Shown here one piece after another: positions 1 to 9,658 of a stretch of DNA of 52,625 nt. A program made the translations under genes and the position numbers. Within the stretch, counting starts at the first letter, position 1. The number at the start of each line of letters is the position of its first letter. Origin of the DNA: Bacteroidales bacterium. GTDB taxonomy: Bacteria; Bacteroidota; Bacteroidia; Bacteroidales; JAAYUG01. A model generated the notes under the pieces. The model was not told where the DNA came from. It did not search any database and was given only the letters and a program-made list of their open reading frames with translations. Location of the stretch: NCBI GenBank assembly GCA_012517825.1, contig JAAYUG010000136.1, forward strand, positions 1 through 52,625. Reading direction: 5' to 3'.

Positions 1-506
1 GTAATTACCCCCACTATTCCCAGGGGATGATACTGTTCGTACATGCGGTGATTCTTCCTTTCAGAATGGGTGGTCATTCCATACAGCATACGGGATAATC
101 CGGTGGCATAATCACAAATGTCAATCATTTCCTGAACCTCCCCCAGACCTTCCTGAAGAATTTTGCCCATTTCATATGAAACAAGCCTGCCGAGAACCTC
201 TTTCTTTTCTCTCAAGGCGAGCCCTATCTGCCGAACAATTTCTCCCCTCTGAGGAGCAGGTACATTTCGCCATTGCCTGAATGCTTCATGCGCCTTGCTC
301 ACCACCATGTCATAATCTTCCCTGCTGGCCTGTTTAACGGAGGCTATCACTGCCCCGTCATTGGGAGAAACGGATGGGAGGATTTCTCCGTGGGCTTCTG
401 CGAACCTTGTTCCCAGACTGACCCCGTGGTTGATGGCTTCAATACCCAGTTCCCTGAGAATTGAGGGTATGCCGTAAGCGGAAGAATTACTCATAGGTGT
501 GTCCAT
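1..506 (-). CDS. ALDH7-type aldehyde dehydrogenase, N-terminal part (cut by window edge)
   Basis: The reverse strand reads 168 codons from an ATG at 506 and runs off the left edge, so only the N-terminal third is visible. The protein has the opening of the antiquitin/ALDH7 family: a FRQWRNVPAPQRGEIVRQIG stretch near residues 76-95, then EMGKILQEGLGEVQEMIDIC and a SERKNHRMYEQYHPLG segment leading to the NAD-binding fold. Family members oxidise aminoadipate semialdehyde (piperideine-6-carboxylate) in lysine breakdown. The catalytic Cys and Glu lie outside the window, so activity cannot be judged. A second in-frame ATG at 494 is an alternative start. It diverges from pruA across an AT-rich 236-bp gap, which suggests shared control of amino-acid catabolism (inference). 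Confidence 0.88.
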   Translation of the reverse strand, partial: MDTPMSNSSAYGIPSILRELGIEAINHGVSLGTRFAEAHGEILPSVSPNDGAVIASVKQASREDYDMVVSKAHEAFRQWRNVPAPQRGEIVRQIGLALREKKEVLGRLVSYEMGKILQEGLGEVQEMIDICDYATGLSRMLYGMTTHSERKNHRMYEQYHPLGIVGVI

Positions 507-577
507 TTAAATTAGGAAGGTTTACAGTCAGTATCCTCAACAACAAAACCTGAACAAGATATACCCCTAAGTTGAAA

Positions 578-665
578 TGTAAAACTGTATTTTACAACAT
601 ATTTCAGAGCATAATAATTAAATAGTTGAAAAACAAATTATTGTAAATACATATGTGTTGTAAAA
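578..665. promoter_or_regulatory. Cluster of TGTAAA boxes between two divergent aldehyde dehydrogenase genes
   Basis: A perfect dyad TGTAAAACTGTATTTTACA (7-bp arms, 5-bp spacer) spans 578-596. Further half-sites TGTAAA and TGTAAAA lie at 642-647 and 659-665. The gap separates two divergently read dehydrogenase genes, so a dimeric repressor or activator site is plausible. I do not recognise the regulator. No perfect TAnnTTTG box was found for pruA; GAATTTTG at 713-720 is a one-mismatch candidate. Confidence 0.4.
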
Positions 666-742
666 TATATTTCAGGAGAAGAAAAATCATTCTTTCTTAG
701 CGGGAGTATATAGAATTTTGGTGAAGAATAAATTTACACGAT

Positions 743-2377
743 ATGGCACTTGGATTTTTTAAAGTTCCGCAACCGGTCAATGAACCGGTATATGAATACA
801 AACCGGGTTCGGTTGAACGTTCCCTGCTGAAGAAGGCCATTGCCTCCATGCGGTCGGAAGAGATTGAAATACCCATGATAATAGGAGGGGAGGAGGTAAA
901 AACAGGAAATCTGGTAAGGATTCATCCCCCGCATGATATTGGGCATACGCTGGGGTATTATCATAAAGGAGACAGTCGTCATGTTCAGATGGCGATTGAT
1001 GCGGCACTTAAGGCCAAACCTGCCTGGGAGAGGATGCCCTGGGAGAGCCGTGCGGCAATATTTCTTAAGGCGGCTGAACTTCTGGCGGGTCCGTATCGGG
1101 CAAAAATCAATGCAGCCACCATGCTGGGCCAGTCAAAAAATGCCTTTCAGGCCGAGATTGATGGAGCCTGCGAGCTGATTGATTTCTGGCGCTTTAATGT
1201 GTACTACATGGCGCAGATTTATGGCAACCAGCCGGCTTCATCAAAAGGATTCTGGAACAGAATGGAACACAGGCCTCTGGAAGGTTTTGTGTTTGCTCTC
1301 ACACCGTTCAATTTTACAGCCATTGCGGGGAATTTGCCTACCGCTCCTGCCATGCTGGGCAATGTGGCCGTATGGAAACCTTCCAATACCCAGATTTACT
1401 CGGCCCGGGTGATCATGGAAGTGCTTAAGGAAGCCGGTTTACCCGACGGGGTTATCAACCTTGTGTATGTTTCAGGGCCTGAAGCAGGAAAGGTCATCTT
1501 TTCCCACCCCGATTTTGCCGGGTTTCATTTTACCGGATCCACGGCAGTGTTCCAGAACATCTGGAAAACCATCGGGAACAATATCCATTTGTACAAATCC
1601 TACCCCCGTATTGTTGGAGAAACAGGAGGCAAGGATTTTGTGATGGTGCATGCTTCGGCTGCCGTTAAGCCTGTTATCACTGCACTTGCACGGGGTGCCT
1701 TTGAATACCAGGGGCAAAAATGCTCGGCGGCTTCCCGGGCTTACATTCCACAGTCCCTGTGGCCTGCCATAAAGGAAGGGTTGCTGGCCGACATGGCTAC
1801 CTTCAGAATGGGCGGTACCGAGGATTTCAGGAATTTTATCAATGCGGTAATCGATGAAGCGGCATTCGATTCCATCGTGTCGTATATTGAGAAAGCACGA
1901 AAGGATGCCGGAGTGGCAAAAATACTTGCCGGAGGAGGGTATGACAAGTCAAAGGGCTATTTCATTGAACCAACAGTAATAGAGGTAAATGATCCTTCCT
2001 ATGTGACCATGAGGGAGGAAATTTTCGGGCCGGTGCTGTCTGTATATGTTTATCCTGATGAAAAGTACGATGAAATCCTGATGCTGTGTGACAAGACCTC
2101 GGTGTACGGGCTTACCGGATCCATTTTTGCAACCGACAGGACTGCAATTGACAAAGCTGTGGATATGCTGAGGCATGCTGCCGGGAATTTCTATATCAAC
2201 GACAAACCAACCGGAGCGGTTGTTGGTCAGCAGCCCTTTGGCGGAGCCAGAGGTTCCGGTACAAACGACAAGTCAGGGTCCATCATGAACATGATGCGGT
2301 GGGTTTCACCCCGTTCCATGAAGGAAACGTTCCTTCCTCCTGCCGACTACCGTTATCCGTTTATGGAGGAAGAATAA
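743..2377 (+). CDS. pruA: L-glutamate gamma-semialdehyde (1-pyrroline-5-carboxylate) dehydrogenase
   Basis: A 544-residue ALDH4-family enzyme that oxidises glutamate semialdehyde to glutamate with NAD+, the second step of proline degradation. The length matches the stand-alone ALDH4A1-like form rather than the fused PutA. The general-base motif GETGGKDF places Glu293 and the nucleophile motif YQGQKCSAASR places Cys327; the substrate-loop motif GAVVGQQPFGGARGSGTNDK is near residues 492-511. The start is the ATG at 743, closely followed by family-like N-terminal sequence. No proline dehydrogenase is in the window. It converges on the plug-protein gene with a 15-bp gap. Confidence 0.95.
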   Translation: MALGFFKVPQPVNEPVYEYKPGSVERSLLKKAIASMRSEEIEIPMIIGGEEVKTGNLVRIHPPHDIGHTLGYYHKGDSRHVQMAIDAALKAKPAWERMPWESRAAIFLKAAELLAGPYRAKINAATMLGQSKNAFQAEIDGACELIDFWRFNVYYMAQIYGNQPASSKGFWNRMEHRPLEGFVFALTPFNFTAIAGNLPTAPAMLGNVAVWKPSNTQIYSARVIMEVLKEAGLPDGVINLVYVSGPEAGKVIFSHPDFAGFHFTGSTAVFQNIWKTIGNNIHLYKSYPRIVGETGGKDFVMVHASAAVKPVITALARGAFEYQGQKCSAASRAYIPQSLWPAIKEGLLADMATFRMGGTEDFRNFINAVIDEAAFDSIVSYIEKARKDAGVAKILAGGGYDKSKGYFIEPTVIEVNDPSYVTMREEIFGPVLSVYVYPDEKYDEILMLCDKTSVYGLTGSIFATDRTAIDKAVDMLRHAAGNFYINDKPTGAVVGQQPFGGARGSGTNDKSGSIMNMMRWVSPRSMKETFLPPADYRYPFMEEE

Positions 2378-2392
2378 GCGATATTGCCGTGC

Positions 2393-3661
2393 TCACCTCA
2401 GAAGGGTATTATACACTTTCAGTCCGAGAAGGCGGTCGTAATTCCGCGTTTCATCAGTATAGTACAGCAGAAAGAGGTATTCATTCCCCGTTTCCGAATG
2501 ACTTCCGTTCAGTGTATAGGAGGGAGCTCTTTTTTTAGGCTTGAGGATATATTCGTAATTATAGTATCCCTGCTTGAGCAGAAGGCTGATTTCGTACCTG
2601 CGGGAACGGAAATTATACTGCATCCGGTACCTGTCGGCCAGATTCCTGTTGGTAAGTGCTCCGTAAAGGTAAACATCTTCATCAACGAACGGCTGACCGG
2701 CATTCAGCGAAAAGTGTATATACATATAATCCGCTTCATTCCGATCCTCTGTCGTTTCATTGTTTTCCACCAGAAAGTTTCCGTTGATATCTTCCGTAAA
2801 AAAATACGGGCTGTATGAATCAACCTTGTCGTCGTAAAGGTAAATGTGATAATACGGGGCTTTGAACTCCATTTCTTTAATGCGGGGTGACTGATAACGA
2901 CGGCTTTTGGTGTCGAAGTTCATGTATTCGTTACCTCCCTCAAAAACACACTCTCCCGGAAGGCAAGAGGCAAAAGATTTTTTGCCGGAAGATCGTGCTT
3001 CAGGGAGTTCTTTCTCAAACTGCCAGCGAAGATTTTGAAGGACAAACAGGTAAAAATGATCAGGATTGACGTTCTTTTGTGCCGGAGCCTCCCAGCTGAT
3101 TCCGAAACTCTGGCCTCCGGCTGATGGTTCGTCGGCCGGTTTGTAAAATACTTCGGGAACTGAAGAATTCTCGGATACAAAAAACCGTTTGGTCAGGACA
3201 GTCTGTTCGGGATGATCAGTAAAATATATGCGCAATACATAATTCCCCGACAGAAGAATCTGCATGTTTTCTGCCGGGAAAATAAGCCTGAAATTGCGGT
3301 ACGAAACCGTTGTGTTGGATGAGGTCTTTATGTCGTAAATCCGGGTATCGGGAAATCCTTCCATGTATTCCTGCTGTGAAAGTGCTTCTTCCTCCCAGAA
3401 CCGGTTGCAGTAAATCAGTTGCCATGAGAAATCGCGCTGAAGGGGAGAAAGATCATCAAACATCAGTTCAAGGTGTTCGTCAGAAGAAAGATAGATGAAA
3501 GGAATACTGAGCGGAAAACCCTCCCTGTGGAAAGAAACTGAAAAAATCTGATCATCGGCAATGGTGTCTTTTATGCAGCTTTTCCGGCTTTGGGCTCCGG
3601 CAGAGAAAACGGAAAGCCAGGCGGCAAAAAAAACTATCCGGTGAACCTGTTTACAACGCAT
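2393..3661 (-). CDS. Type IX secretion system plug protein (DUF5103)
   Basis: A 422-residue protein starting at the ATG at 3661, the start that gives a clean signal peptide (MRCKQVHRIVFFAAWLSVFSAGAQS). Upstream in-frame ATGs at 3676 and 3688 are less likely. It shows the DUF5103 pattern in order: a FDDL segment near 70, a W..Y.NRFW segment near 85, SSNTTVSYRNF near 115, LSGNYVLRIYF near 138, then Asn/Tyr-rich beta strands, LLLKQGYYNYEY near 365 and a final NYDRLLG. Family knowledge: such proteins close the periplasmic side of the SprA/Sov outer-membrane translocon when PorV is absent. The other T9SS genes here are 40 kb away. No promoter box was found upstream. Confidence 0.88.
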   Translation of the reverse strand: MRCKQVHRIVFFAAWLSVFSAGAQSRKSCIKDTIADDQIFSVSFHREGFPLSIPFIYLSSDEHLELMFDDLSPLQRDFSWQLIYCNRFWEEEALSQQEYMEGFPDTRIYDIKTSSNTTVSYRNFRLIFPAENMQILLSGNYVLRIYFTDHPEQTVLTKRFFVSENSSVPEVFYKPADEPSAGGQSFGISWEAPAQKNVNPDHFYLFVLQNLRWQFEKELPEARSSGKKSFASCLPGECVFEGGNEYMNFDTKSRRYQSPRIKEMEFKAPYYHIYLYDDKVDSYSPYFFTEDINGNFLVENNETTEDRNEADYMYIHFSLNAGQPFVDEDVYLYGALTNRNLADRYRMQYNFRSRRYEISLLLKQGYYNYEYILKPKKRAPSYTLNGSHSETGNEYLFLLYYTDETRNYDRLLGLKVYNTLLR

Positions 3662-3735
3662 TTGCTTATAATCCATCCAATTGTACAATTTTTTTTCGGG
3701 TTACATATAAATATATAAATATAGAGAATAGTTGA

Positions 3736-3743
3736 TATATTTG
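3736..3743 (+). promoter_or_regulatory. Bacteroidota -7 box for the nqr operon
   Basis: TATATTTG is a perfect TAnnTTTG match, 66 bp before the nqrA ATG at 3810. No TTG at the -33 spacing is evident, so the assignment rests on the -7 box and its position alone. Confidence 0.5.
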
Positions 3744-3809
3744 CCGTGTTGTTATAATAAAAACAGAGATTGTAAATTTGAGTATTTTCTGAAAAATAAA
3801 CGTAGTTAC

Positions 3810-5162
3810 ATGTCAGATGTTGTAAAATTACGTAAGGGGTTGAACATCAGATTGAAAGGAAAGCCGGAGCAACGGTTTTTCCCTTCTGATCCGGCCTCAT
3901 TGTATGCTGTAAAACCTCCTGATTTTTACGGTCTTGTTCCCAAACTGGTTGTGCAGCCGGGAGACTCTGTCAAAGCAGGGACGCCCCTGTTTTTTGATAA
4001 GAGCAATCCGGATATTGTTTTTGTTTCGCCGGTTAGTGGCAAGGTCAATGCGGTGCGTCGCGGTGAACGAAGGGCAATCCTTGAAGTGGTTGTGGAAGCA
4101 GACGGGAATCAGGAATATGTATCCTTTCCGACGGGAGATCCTCTGGCAATGGACAGGGAGCAGATCATAAACCAGCTTCTGAAGGCCGGCTGCTGGCCAT
4201 TCATCCGTCAGAGGCCTTATGGAATTATTGCCAATCCGGCTGATACTCCAAAGTCAGTTTTTGTTTCGGGTTTTGATACGGCTCCTCTGGCTCCGGATTA
4301 TACCTTTGTGTTGAAGGAGTTTCAGCAGGAATTCCAGACCGGGCTGAATGCCTTGAGCAAACTCTCCCGCGGCGGGGTTTATCTGAATGTTCCCGACCCT
4401 CTTCCGGAAGATTCGGTTTACAGCAAGATTGCCAATGTGCGGATAACCCGTTTCAGGGGGCCCCATCCGGCGGGGAATGTGGGAATACAGATTCACCATC
4501 TTGATCCCATCAACAAAGGCGATATAGTTTGGTATGTCAATCCCCAGGATGTGGTAATCCTTGGCCGTTTGTTTCTTACCGGACGTTTTGATGCCACCAG
4601 AACGGTAGCTGTTACCGGCTCGGAAATACAGAAACCGGGATACTACCGCACCATACTGGGTGCAAGCATAAAGCCTCTGGTGGAAAAGAATGTGCAGGAA
4701 GGGGAGAAGCGGTATATTTCAGGGAATGTTCTTACCGGCAGTCGCATTGGTCAGGAAGGCTATATCGGATTTTATGATTCCCAGATAACGGTGATTCCCG
4801 AAGGAAAGCATTTTGAGTTTCTCGGATGGGCTCTTCCCGGTTGGAACAAATTCAGCATGTCGCGTTCTTTCTTTTCCTGGCTGCAGCCGGGGCGGGAATA
4901 CCGGATCGATACCAATCTGAATGGCGGCCGGAGAGCCTATGTAATGACCGGGCAATATGAAAAGGTTCTTCCCATGGACATTTATCCGGTGCATCTGGTG
5001 AAGGCCATCATCATAGAAGATATTGATCTGATGGAGAAACTTGGCATTTATGAAGTGTCGGAGGAAGATTTTGCCCTCTGCGAATTTGTATGCACTTCAA
5101 AGACCGAGGTTCAGCAGATTATCCGGAAAGGACTTGACCTGATCAGAAAAGAAATGAGTTAA
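3810..5162 (+). CDS. nqrA: Na+-translocating NADH:quinone reductase subunit A
   Basis: A 450-residue peripheral cytoplasmic subunit of the six-subunit Na+-NQR respiratory pump. The start at 3810 (MSDVVKLRKGLNIRLKG) matches the family N-terminus; reading from 3732 would add 26 unrelated residues and would begin at the promoter. Visible features are the biotinyl-lipoyl-like sandwich region VSPVSGKVNAVRRGERRAIL near 70-90 and a C-terminal segment ending IIRKGLDLIRKE. It is the first gene of nqrABCDEF-apbE, with a 29-bp gap to nqrB. Length is normal for the family and no lesions are visible. Confidence 0.97.
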   Translation: MSDVVKLRKGLNIRLKGKPEQRFFPSDPASLYAVKPPDFYGLVPKLVVQPGDSVKAGTPLFFDKSNPDIVFVSPVSGKVNAVRRGERRAILEVVVEADGNQEYVSFPTGDPLAMDREQIINQLLKAGCWPFIRQRPYGIIANPADTPKSVFVSGFDTAPLAPDYTFVLKEFQQEFQTGLNALSKLSRGGVYLNVPDPLPEDSVYSKIANVRITRFRGPHPAGNVGIQIHHLDPINKGDIVWYVNPQDVVILGRLFLTGRFDATRTVAVTGSEIQKPGYYRTILGASIKPLVEKNVQEGEKRYISGNVLTGSRIGQEGYIGFYDSQITVIPEGKHFEFLGWALPGWNKFSMSRSFFSWLQPGREYRIDTNLNGGRRAYVMTGQYEKVLPMDIYPVHLVKAIIIEDIDLMEKLGIYEVSEEDFALCEFVCTSKTEVQQIIRKGLDLIRKEMS

Positions 5163-5191
5163 ATAAAAAGACAGTAAAACAAATACGAGTA

Positions 5192-6361
5192 ATGAACGCT
5201 CTGAGAAGATATCTCGACAAGATCAAACCTCAGTTTCAGAAGGGGGGGCGATTTGAGAAACTTGAAAGCACATTTGACGCTTTTGAAACCTTTCTCTTTG
5301 TTCCTGACAAGGTAACCACACAGGGAAGCCACATTCGTGATGCCATCGACATGAAGCGCACCATGACGGTGGTTATCATAGCGCTTCTGCCGGCTTTGCT
5401 GTTTGGCATGTGGAACATTGGCTATCAGTACCATCTTTCAATAGGTGTGCAGGCCGGCCTCTGGCAGAACTTCTGGTTTGGATTTCTGAAGATGTTGCCG
5501 CTTATTGTTGTTTCCTATGTTGTAGGACTGGGAATTGAATTTGCTTTTGCTCAGGCGCGCGGCCATGAAGTAAACGAAGGATACCTGGTAACCGGGCTTC
5601 TGATACCCCTGATCATTCCCGTAAATACTCCTTTATGGACACTTGCCCTGGCAGTTGTTTTTGCTGTGATCATCGGGAAGGAAGTTTTCGGAGGAACCGG
5701 AATGAACATCCTTAATCCTGCGCTGACAGCCCGTGCCTTTCTGTTTTTTGCCTATCCGGGCGAAATGACAGGGGACAAGGTCTGGGTGTACGGTCTGAAA
5801 AATAATCCGAATGTTGCCGACGGATTTTCCGGAGCCACCATTCTCGGAAATTTCGCCACCGGAACAACAGGACATAATCCTTCGGTGCACGATCTTTTCT
5901 TTGGCTTTATTCCGGGAAGCATTGGCGAAACGTCCAAGCTGGCTATCCTGATTGGTGCATTTATTTTGATTTACACCGGAATTGGAAGCTGGAAAATCAT
6001 GCTTTCTATGGTACTCGGAGGCCTGCTGATGGGTCTTACGCTGAATGCATTTGCTGTAAATGATTACATGCGTTTTCCGGCATGGGAGCACCTTATTGCC
6101 GGGTCATTCCTTTTTGGAACGGTATTCATGGCAACAGATCCTGTAACAGCTTCACAGACCGAAACCGGCAAATGGATTTATGGTTTTCTGTGCGGGGTTC
6201 TTGCCATTCTCATCAGGGTTCTTAATCCGGCTTATCCTGAAGGAGTTATGCTGGCCATCCTGCTGATGAATGTTTTTGCTCCCCTCATTGACCATTATAT
6301 TGTTGAGGCAAATATTAACCGTCGTATGAAACGGTTAAAGAAAGTAGCACAGACCGTTTAA
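5192..6361 (+). CDS. nqrB: Na+-NQR subunit B, covalent-FMN membrane subunit
   Basis: A 389-residue polytopic membrane protein of the NqrB/RnfD family. It carries covalently bound FMN and binds quinone and, in the Vibrio enzyme, riboflavin. The flavinylation motif SGATIL is present, with the acceptor threonine at residue 216. The hydrophilic N-terminus (about 55 residues) is followed by roughly ten membrane segments, and the family motifs GKEVFGGTGMNILNPALTAR and FMATDPVTA are intact. The threonine is the substrate of the ApbE-type lipoprotein encoded at the end of the same operon. Confidence 0.97.
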   Translation: MNALRRYLDKIKPQFQKGGRFEKLESTFDAFETFLFVPDKVTTQGSHIRDAIDMKRTMTVVIIALLPALLFGMWNIGYQYHLSIGVQAGLWQNFWFGFLKMLPLIVVSYVVGLGIEFAFAQARGHEVNEGYLVTGLLIPLIIPVNTPLWTLALAVVFAVIIGKEVFGGTGMNILNPALTARAFLFFAYPGEMTGDKVWVYGLKNNPNVADGFSGATILGNFATGTTGHNPSVHDLFFGFIPGSIGETSKLAILIGAFILIYTGIGSWKIMLSMVLGGLLMGLTLNAFAVNDYMRFPAWEHLIAGSFLFGTVFMATDPVTASQTETGKWIYGFLCGVLAILIRVLNPAYPEGVMLAILLMNVFAPLIDHYIVEANINRRMKRLKKVAQTV

Positions 6362-6383
6362 CTGATTTAACTAACTTCCGGTT

Positions 6384-7109
6384 ATGGACGTTCAGAAAAA
6401 TTCCTATACGTTTATTTATTCCACCATTATCGTGGTGATCGTAGCAACGCTTCTGACGATTGCTGCCGTTTCGCTGCAACCCGTGCAGGAAAAGAATGTG
6501 GAGATCGAAAAGAAACAGAATATTCTGGCTTCACTGCATGTACCTTCAACTCCAAAGAATGCCGAAGAACTTTATTCACGGTATATTACGGGAACAAAAG
6601 TTGTTAATGAAGCAGGTGAAATTGTGAGCGGAGTGGATGCCTTTACGCTGAACATGCGGGAAGACCTCAAACTGCCGCGAAATCAGCGGCATCTGGCAAT
6701 ATATGAAGCCCGCAAGGGGGATAGTGCCTTTATCGTAATACCTCTTTACGGAAAAGGATTGTGGGGCCCCATCTGGGGTTACATTTCCTTTCTGCGTGAC
6801 ACTTCGGCAGGAAACGAGAAACCCGAATTCAACACCGTGTACGGAGCGGTTTTTGACCATAAAGGCGAAACCCCCGGCCTGGGCGCTGAAATCAATCAGC
6901 CATGGTTCCAGAAACCTTTCCGTGGAAAGAAGATATTCAATGATCAGGGACAGTTTGTCTCCATTGAAGTTGTCAAGGGAGGAGGAACACAGAATGAACC
7001 TAACAAGGTGGATGCCATTTCAGGCGGGACCATTACCAGCAAAGGTCTGCAGGCTATGCTTGATACCTGCCTCTCTGTTTATCAGAACTATTTTAAACAA
7101 CCTAAATAA
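6384..7109 (+). CDS. nqrC: Na+-NQR subunit C, covalent-FMN periplasmic subunit
   Basis: A 241-residue protein with one N-terminal membrane segment (residues 10-30) and a periplasmic FMN-binding domain. The flavinylation motif SGGTITSKG is near the C-terminus, with the acceptor at Thr216. GLWGPIWGYI and TPGLGAEI are the usual FMN-domain landmarks. Gaps of 22 bp to nqrB and 9 bp to nqrD indicate a single transcript. The protein is slightly shorter than the Vibrio form, within the normal range. Confidence 0.96.
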   Translation: MDVQKNSYTFIYSTIIVVIVATLLTIAAVSLQPVQEKNVEIEKKQNILASLHVPSTPKNAEELYSRYITGTKVVNEAGEIVSGVDAFTLNMREDLKLPRNQRHLAIYEARKGDSAFIVIPLYGKGLWGPIWGYISFLRDTSAGNEKPEFNTVYGAVFDHKGETPGLGAEINQPWFQKPFRGKKIFNDQGQFVSIEVVKGGGTQNEPNKVDAISGGTITSKGLQAMLDTCLSVYQNYFKQPK

Positions 7110-7118
7110 TTTACAGGT

Positions 7119-7739
7119 ATGGCTTCGAGGTATTTGAAGTTACTTACAAAACCACTGAATGATGAAAATCCCATTACAGTGCAGGTTCTGGGGATTTGTT
7201 CGGCTCTGGCCGTCACAGTCCAGCTGAAACCCGCCATCGTAATGGCTTTGTCGGTTACCATTGTTACGGGGTTTTCGAATCTGATCATTGCTTCCATAAG
7301 GAATACAATTCCTCCAAGAATCCGTATTATCATTCAGCTTGTGGTCATTGCCACCCTGGTTATTCTTGTTGATCAGGTTCTGAAGGCATATATGTATGAT
7401 GTAAGCAAGAAGCTGTCGGTATTTGTGGGGTTGATTATTACCAACTGCATTCTGATGGGCCGTCTGGAGGCATTTGCCATGGCGAATAAACCGTGGGACT
7501 CCTTTATTGACGGTATAGGAAATGGAATCGGATACGGGATGATTCTCGTTCTGCTGGGATTCTTCCGGGAGTTGTTCGGTTCAGGTACACTCTTTGGCTA
7601 CCGGGTCATTCCTGAATCCCTGTATGCTGCAGGCTATATCAATAACGGGCTGATGATCCTGCCTCCCATGGCATTGATTACGGTTGGTGTTATTATCTGG
7701 ATTCAGAGAAGCATCAACAAAAAGCTGATTGAAAAATAA
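7119..7739 (+). CDS. nqrD: Na+-NQR subunit D
   Basis: A 206-residue, six-span membrane subunit of the NqrD/RnfE family. It pairs with NqrE around an intramembrane Fe-S cluster. The conserved TNCILMGRLEAFA segment, near residues 108-120, supplies the cluster cysteine. GIGYGMILVLLGFFRELFGSG and the closing LPPMALI region are typical. It starts 9 bp after nqrC. Confidence 0.96.
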   Translation: MASRYLKLLTKPLNDENPITVQVLGICSALAVTVQLKPAIVMALSVTIVTGFSNLIIASIRNTIPPRIRIIIQLVVIATLVILVDQVLKAYMYDVSKKLSVFVGLIITNCILMGRLEAFAMANKPWDSFIDGIGNGIGYGMILVLLGFFRELFGSGTLFGYRVIPESLYAAGYINNGLMILPPMALITVGVIIWIQRSINKKLIEK

Positions 7740-7767
7740 GAAAAACCAACAGTGAAAAGCATTATTC

Positions 7768-8385
7768 ATGGAAAATCTTTTTGACCTGTTTGTCCGGAAC
7801 GTCTTCCTCGAGAACATGATTTTTGCCTACTTTCTCGGGATGTGTTCCTATCTGGCGGTATCAAAGACCGTAAAAACAGCCACAGGGCTTGGTATTGCTG
7901 TTCTGTTCGTTCTGGCAATTACCGTGCCTGTTAACTATCTGATTGATAATTATCTCCTGAAGAAAGGGGCATTGCAGTGGTTGGGAGAATCTTTTGCCAG
8001 TGTTGACCTGAGTTATCTGAGCTTTCTCCTGTTCATTGCAGTAATTGCCGCAATGGTTCAGCTGATTGAAATGGTGGTTGAGAAATTTTTTCCTGCCTTA
8101 TACAATGCGCTTGGGATTTTCCTTCCTTTGATTGCAGTTAACTGCGCCATTCTGGGAGGTTCACTTTTTATGCAGGAGCGTGAATACGGATCTCTTGTCG
8201 AAGCATCGGTATATGGTCTGGGGGCGGGAACGGGATGGGCCCTGGCTATTATGGTACTGGCCGCTATCCGGGAAAAAACACGCTACTCGCAGATACCGGC
8301 TCCGTTGAAAGGACTGGGGATTGCTTTTATCATGACCGGTTTGCTGGCAATTGCCTTTATGGGTTTAATGGGGATCAAACTTTAA
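7768..8385 (+). CDS. nqrE: Na+-NQR subunit E
   Basis: A 205-residue, six-span subunit, the NqrE/RnfA partner of NqrD. Two Cys-containing helices are visible: [12 protein letters not shown] near 23-34 and [14 protein letters not shown] near 125-140. These correspond to the intramembrane cluster ligands known from the Vibrio structure. It follows nqrD by 28 bp and precedes nqrF by 21 bp. Confidence 0.96.
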   Translation: MENLFDLFVRNVFLENMIFAYFLGMCSYLAVSKTVKTATGLGIAVLFVLAITVPVNYLIDNYLLKKGALQWLGESFASVDLSYLSFLLFIAVIAAMVQLIEMVVEKFFPALYNALGIFLPLIAVNCAILGGSLFMQEREYGSLVEASVYGLGAGTGWALAIMVLAAIREKTRYSQIPAPLKGLGIAFIMTGLLAIAFMGLMGIKL

Positions 8386-8406
8386 CTGAACGATAAATCA
8401 TTTCCT

Positions 8407-9654
8407 ATGGGTTTAACGCAACTTATTGTACTTAGCCTGATTGTTTTTCTGAGTATCATTCTGCTTCTTGTAAGTATTTTGTTATATGCCAAATCAAAGC
8501 TTACAGCTACAGGTCCTGTAAAAATCCGCATAAATGGTGAAAAAGAACTGGTAGTGAATGCAGGAAACAGTTTGCTGGCAACTCTTTCTCAGCAGAAGCT
8601 GTTCCTTCCTTCTGCCTGCGGAGGAGGTGGTACATGCGGTTTGTGCAAATGCCAGGTGCTCGAAGGCGGAGGTTCAATTTTGCCTACCGAAGTTGGTTTC
8701 TTTACCCGAAAGCAGATTAATGAGCACTGGCGGCTGGGTTGCCAGGTAAAGGTACGAAGCGATATGGAGATTGTTGTTCCGGAGGAAGTTCTCGGTATCA
8801 AAAAGTGGGAATGCGAAGTCGTATCCAACAGGAATGTGGCTACCTTCATCAAAGAGTTTGTGGTAAAACTTCCTGAAGGTGAGCAGTTGAAGTTTAAACC
8901 GGGAGGATACATCCAGATTGATGTGCCCAGGATTGAAGTAGATTTTGCCAAAGACATCTACGTGGAGGAAGAATACCGCGACGAATGGGACAAGTACGAT
9001 ATGTGGTCGCTGAAGATGAAGAATACCGAGGAGACATTCAGAGCCTACTCTATGGCCAACCATCCTGCCGAAGGAAATATCATTAAACTGAACGTTCGTA
9101 TTGCAACTCCTCCCTGGGACCGTGCCAGGGGAACCTTTATGAAGGTGAACCCCGGTGTATGTTCCAGCTACATTTTCTCAAGAAAACCGGGTGATAAGGT
9201 CATGATTTCAGGCCCGTACGGTGAGTTCTTCATCAAAAACACCAACCGTGAAATGATCTACATAGGGGGAGGCGCCGGAATGGCACCCCTTCGCTCCCAT
9301 ATTTTCCATCTGTTCCATACAGAAAAAACAAACCGCAAGGTTTCCTACTGGTACGGAGCACGGTCCAAACGGGAAGTCTTTTACGAAGAAGAATTCCGTG
9401 AAATTGAAAAAACCTTCCCGAATTTCACCTTCAACCTTGCTCTTTCGGAACCTAAGCCGGAAGATAACTGGACAGGCTATACCGGATTCATCCACCAGGT
9501 TCTCTTCAATGAATATCTGAGCAAACATCCCGAGCCGGAGGAAGTTGAATACTACCTTTGCGGCCCTCCCATGATGATTGATGCGGTGCTGAAAATGCTC
9601 TATGATCTGGGTGTTCCTGACGAAATGATTGCCTTTGATGATTTCGGAGGATAA
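8407..9654 (+). CDS. nqrF: Na+-NQR subunit F, NADH-oxidising flavin/iron-sulfur subunit
   Basis: A 415-residue electron-entry subunit. A single N-terminal helix (residues 5-27) anchors a ferredoxin domain with [2Fe-2S] ligands Cys71, Cys77, Cys80 and Cys112. The reductase domain follows: the FAD motif RAYSMANHP near 214, the NADH-binding [12 protein letters not shown] near 287 and [11 protein letters not shown] near 385. The protein ends in FDDFGG, as is usual for the family. Electrons pass from FAD and the cluster to the NqrDE cluster and the two FMNs. It stops 4 bp before apbE. Confidence 0.97.
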   Translation: MGLTQLIVLSLIVFLSIILLLVSILLYAKSKLTATGPVKIRINGEKELVVNAGNSLLATLSQQKLFLPSACGGGGTCGLCKCQVLEGGGSILPTEVGFFTRKQINEHWRLGCQVKVRSDMEIVVPEEVLGIKKWECEVVSNRNVATFIKEFVVKLPEGEQLKFKPGGYIQIDVPRIEVDFAKDIYVEEEYRDEWDKYDMWSLKMKNTEETFRAYSMANHPAEGNIIKLNVRIATPPWDRARGTFMKVNPGVCSSYIFSRKPGDKVMISGPYGEFFIKNTNREMIYIGGGAGMAPLRSHIFHLFHTEKTNRKVSYWYGARSKREVFYEEEFREIEKTFPNFTFNLALSEPKPEDNWTGYTGFIHQVLFNEYLSKHPEPEEVEYYLCGPPMMIDAVLKMLYDLGVPDEMIAFDDFGG

Positions 9655-9658
9655 AACC

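Noticed and set aside
2384-2818. A 144-codon plus-strand frame after pruA
   Set aside because: It overlaps the plug-protein gene in antisense and has no start context or recognisable domain.
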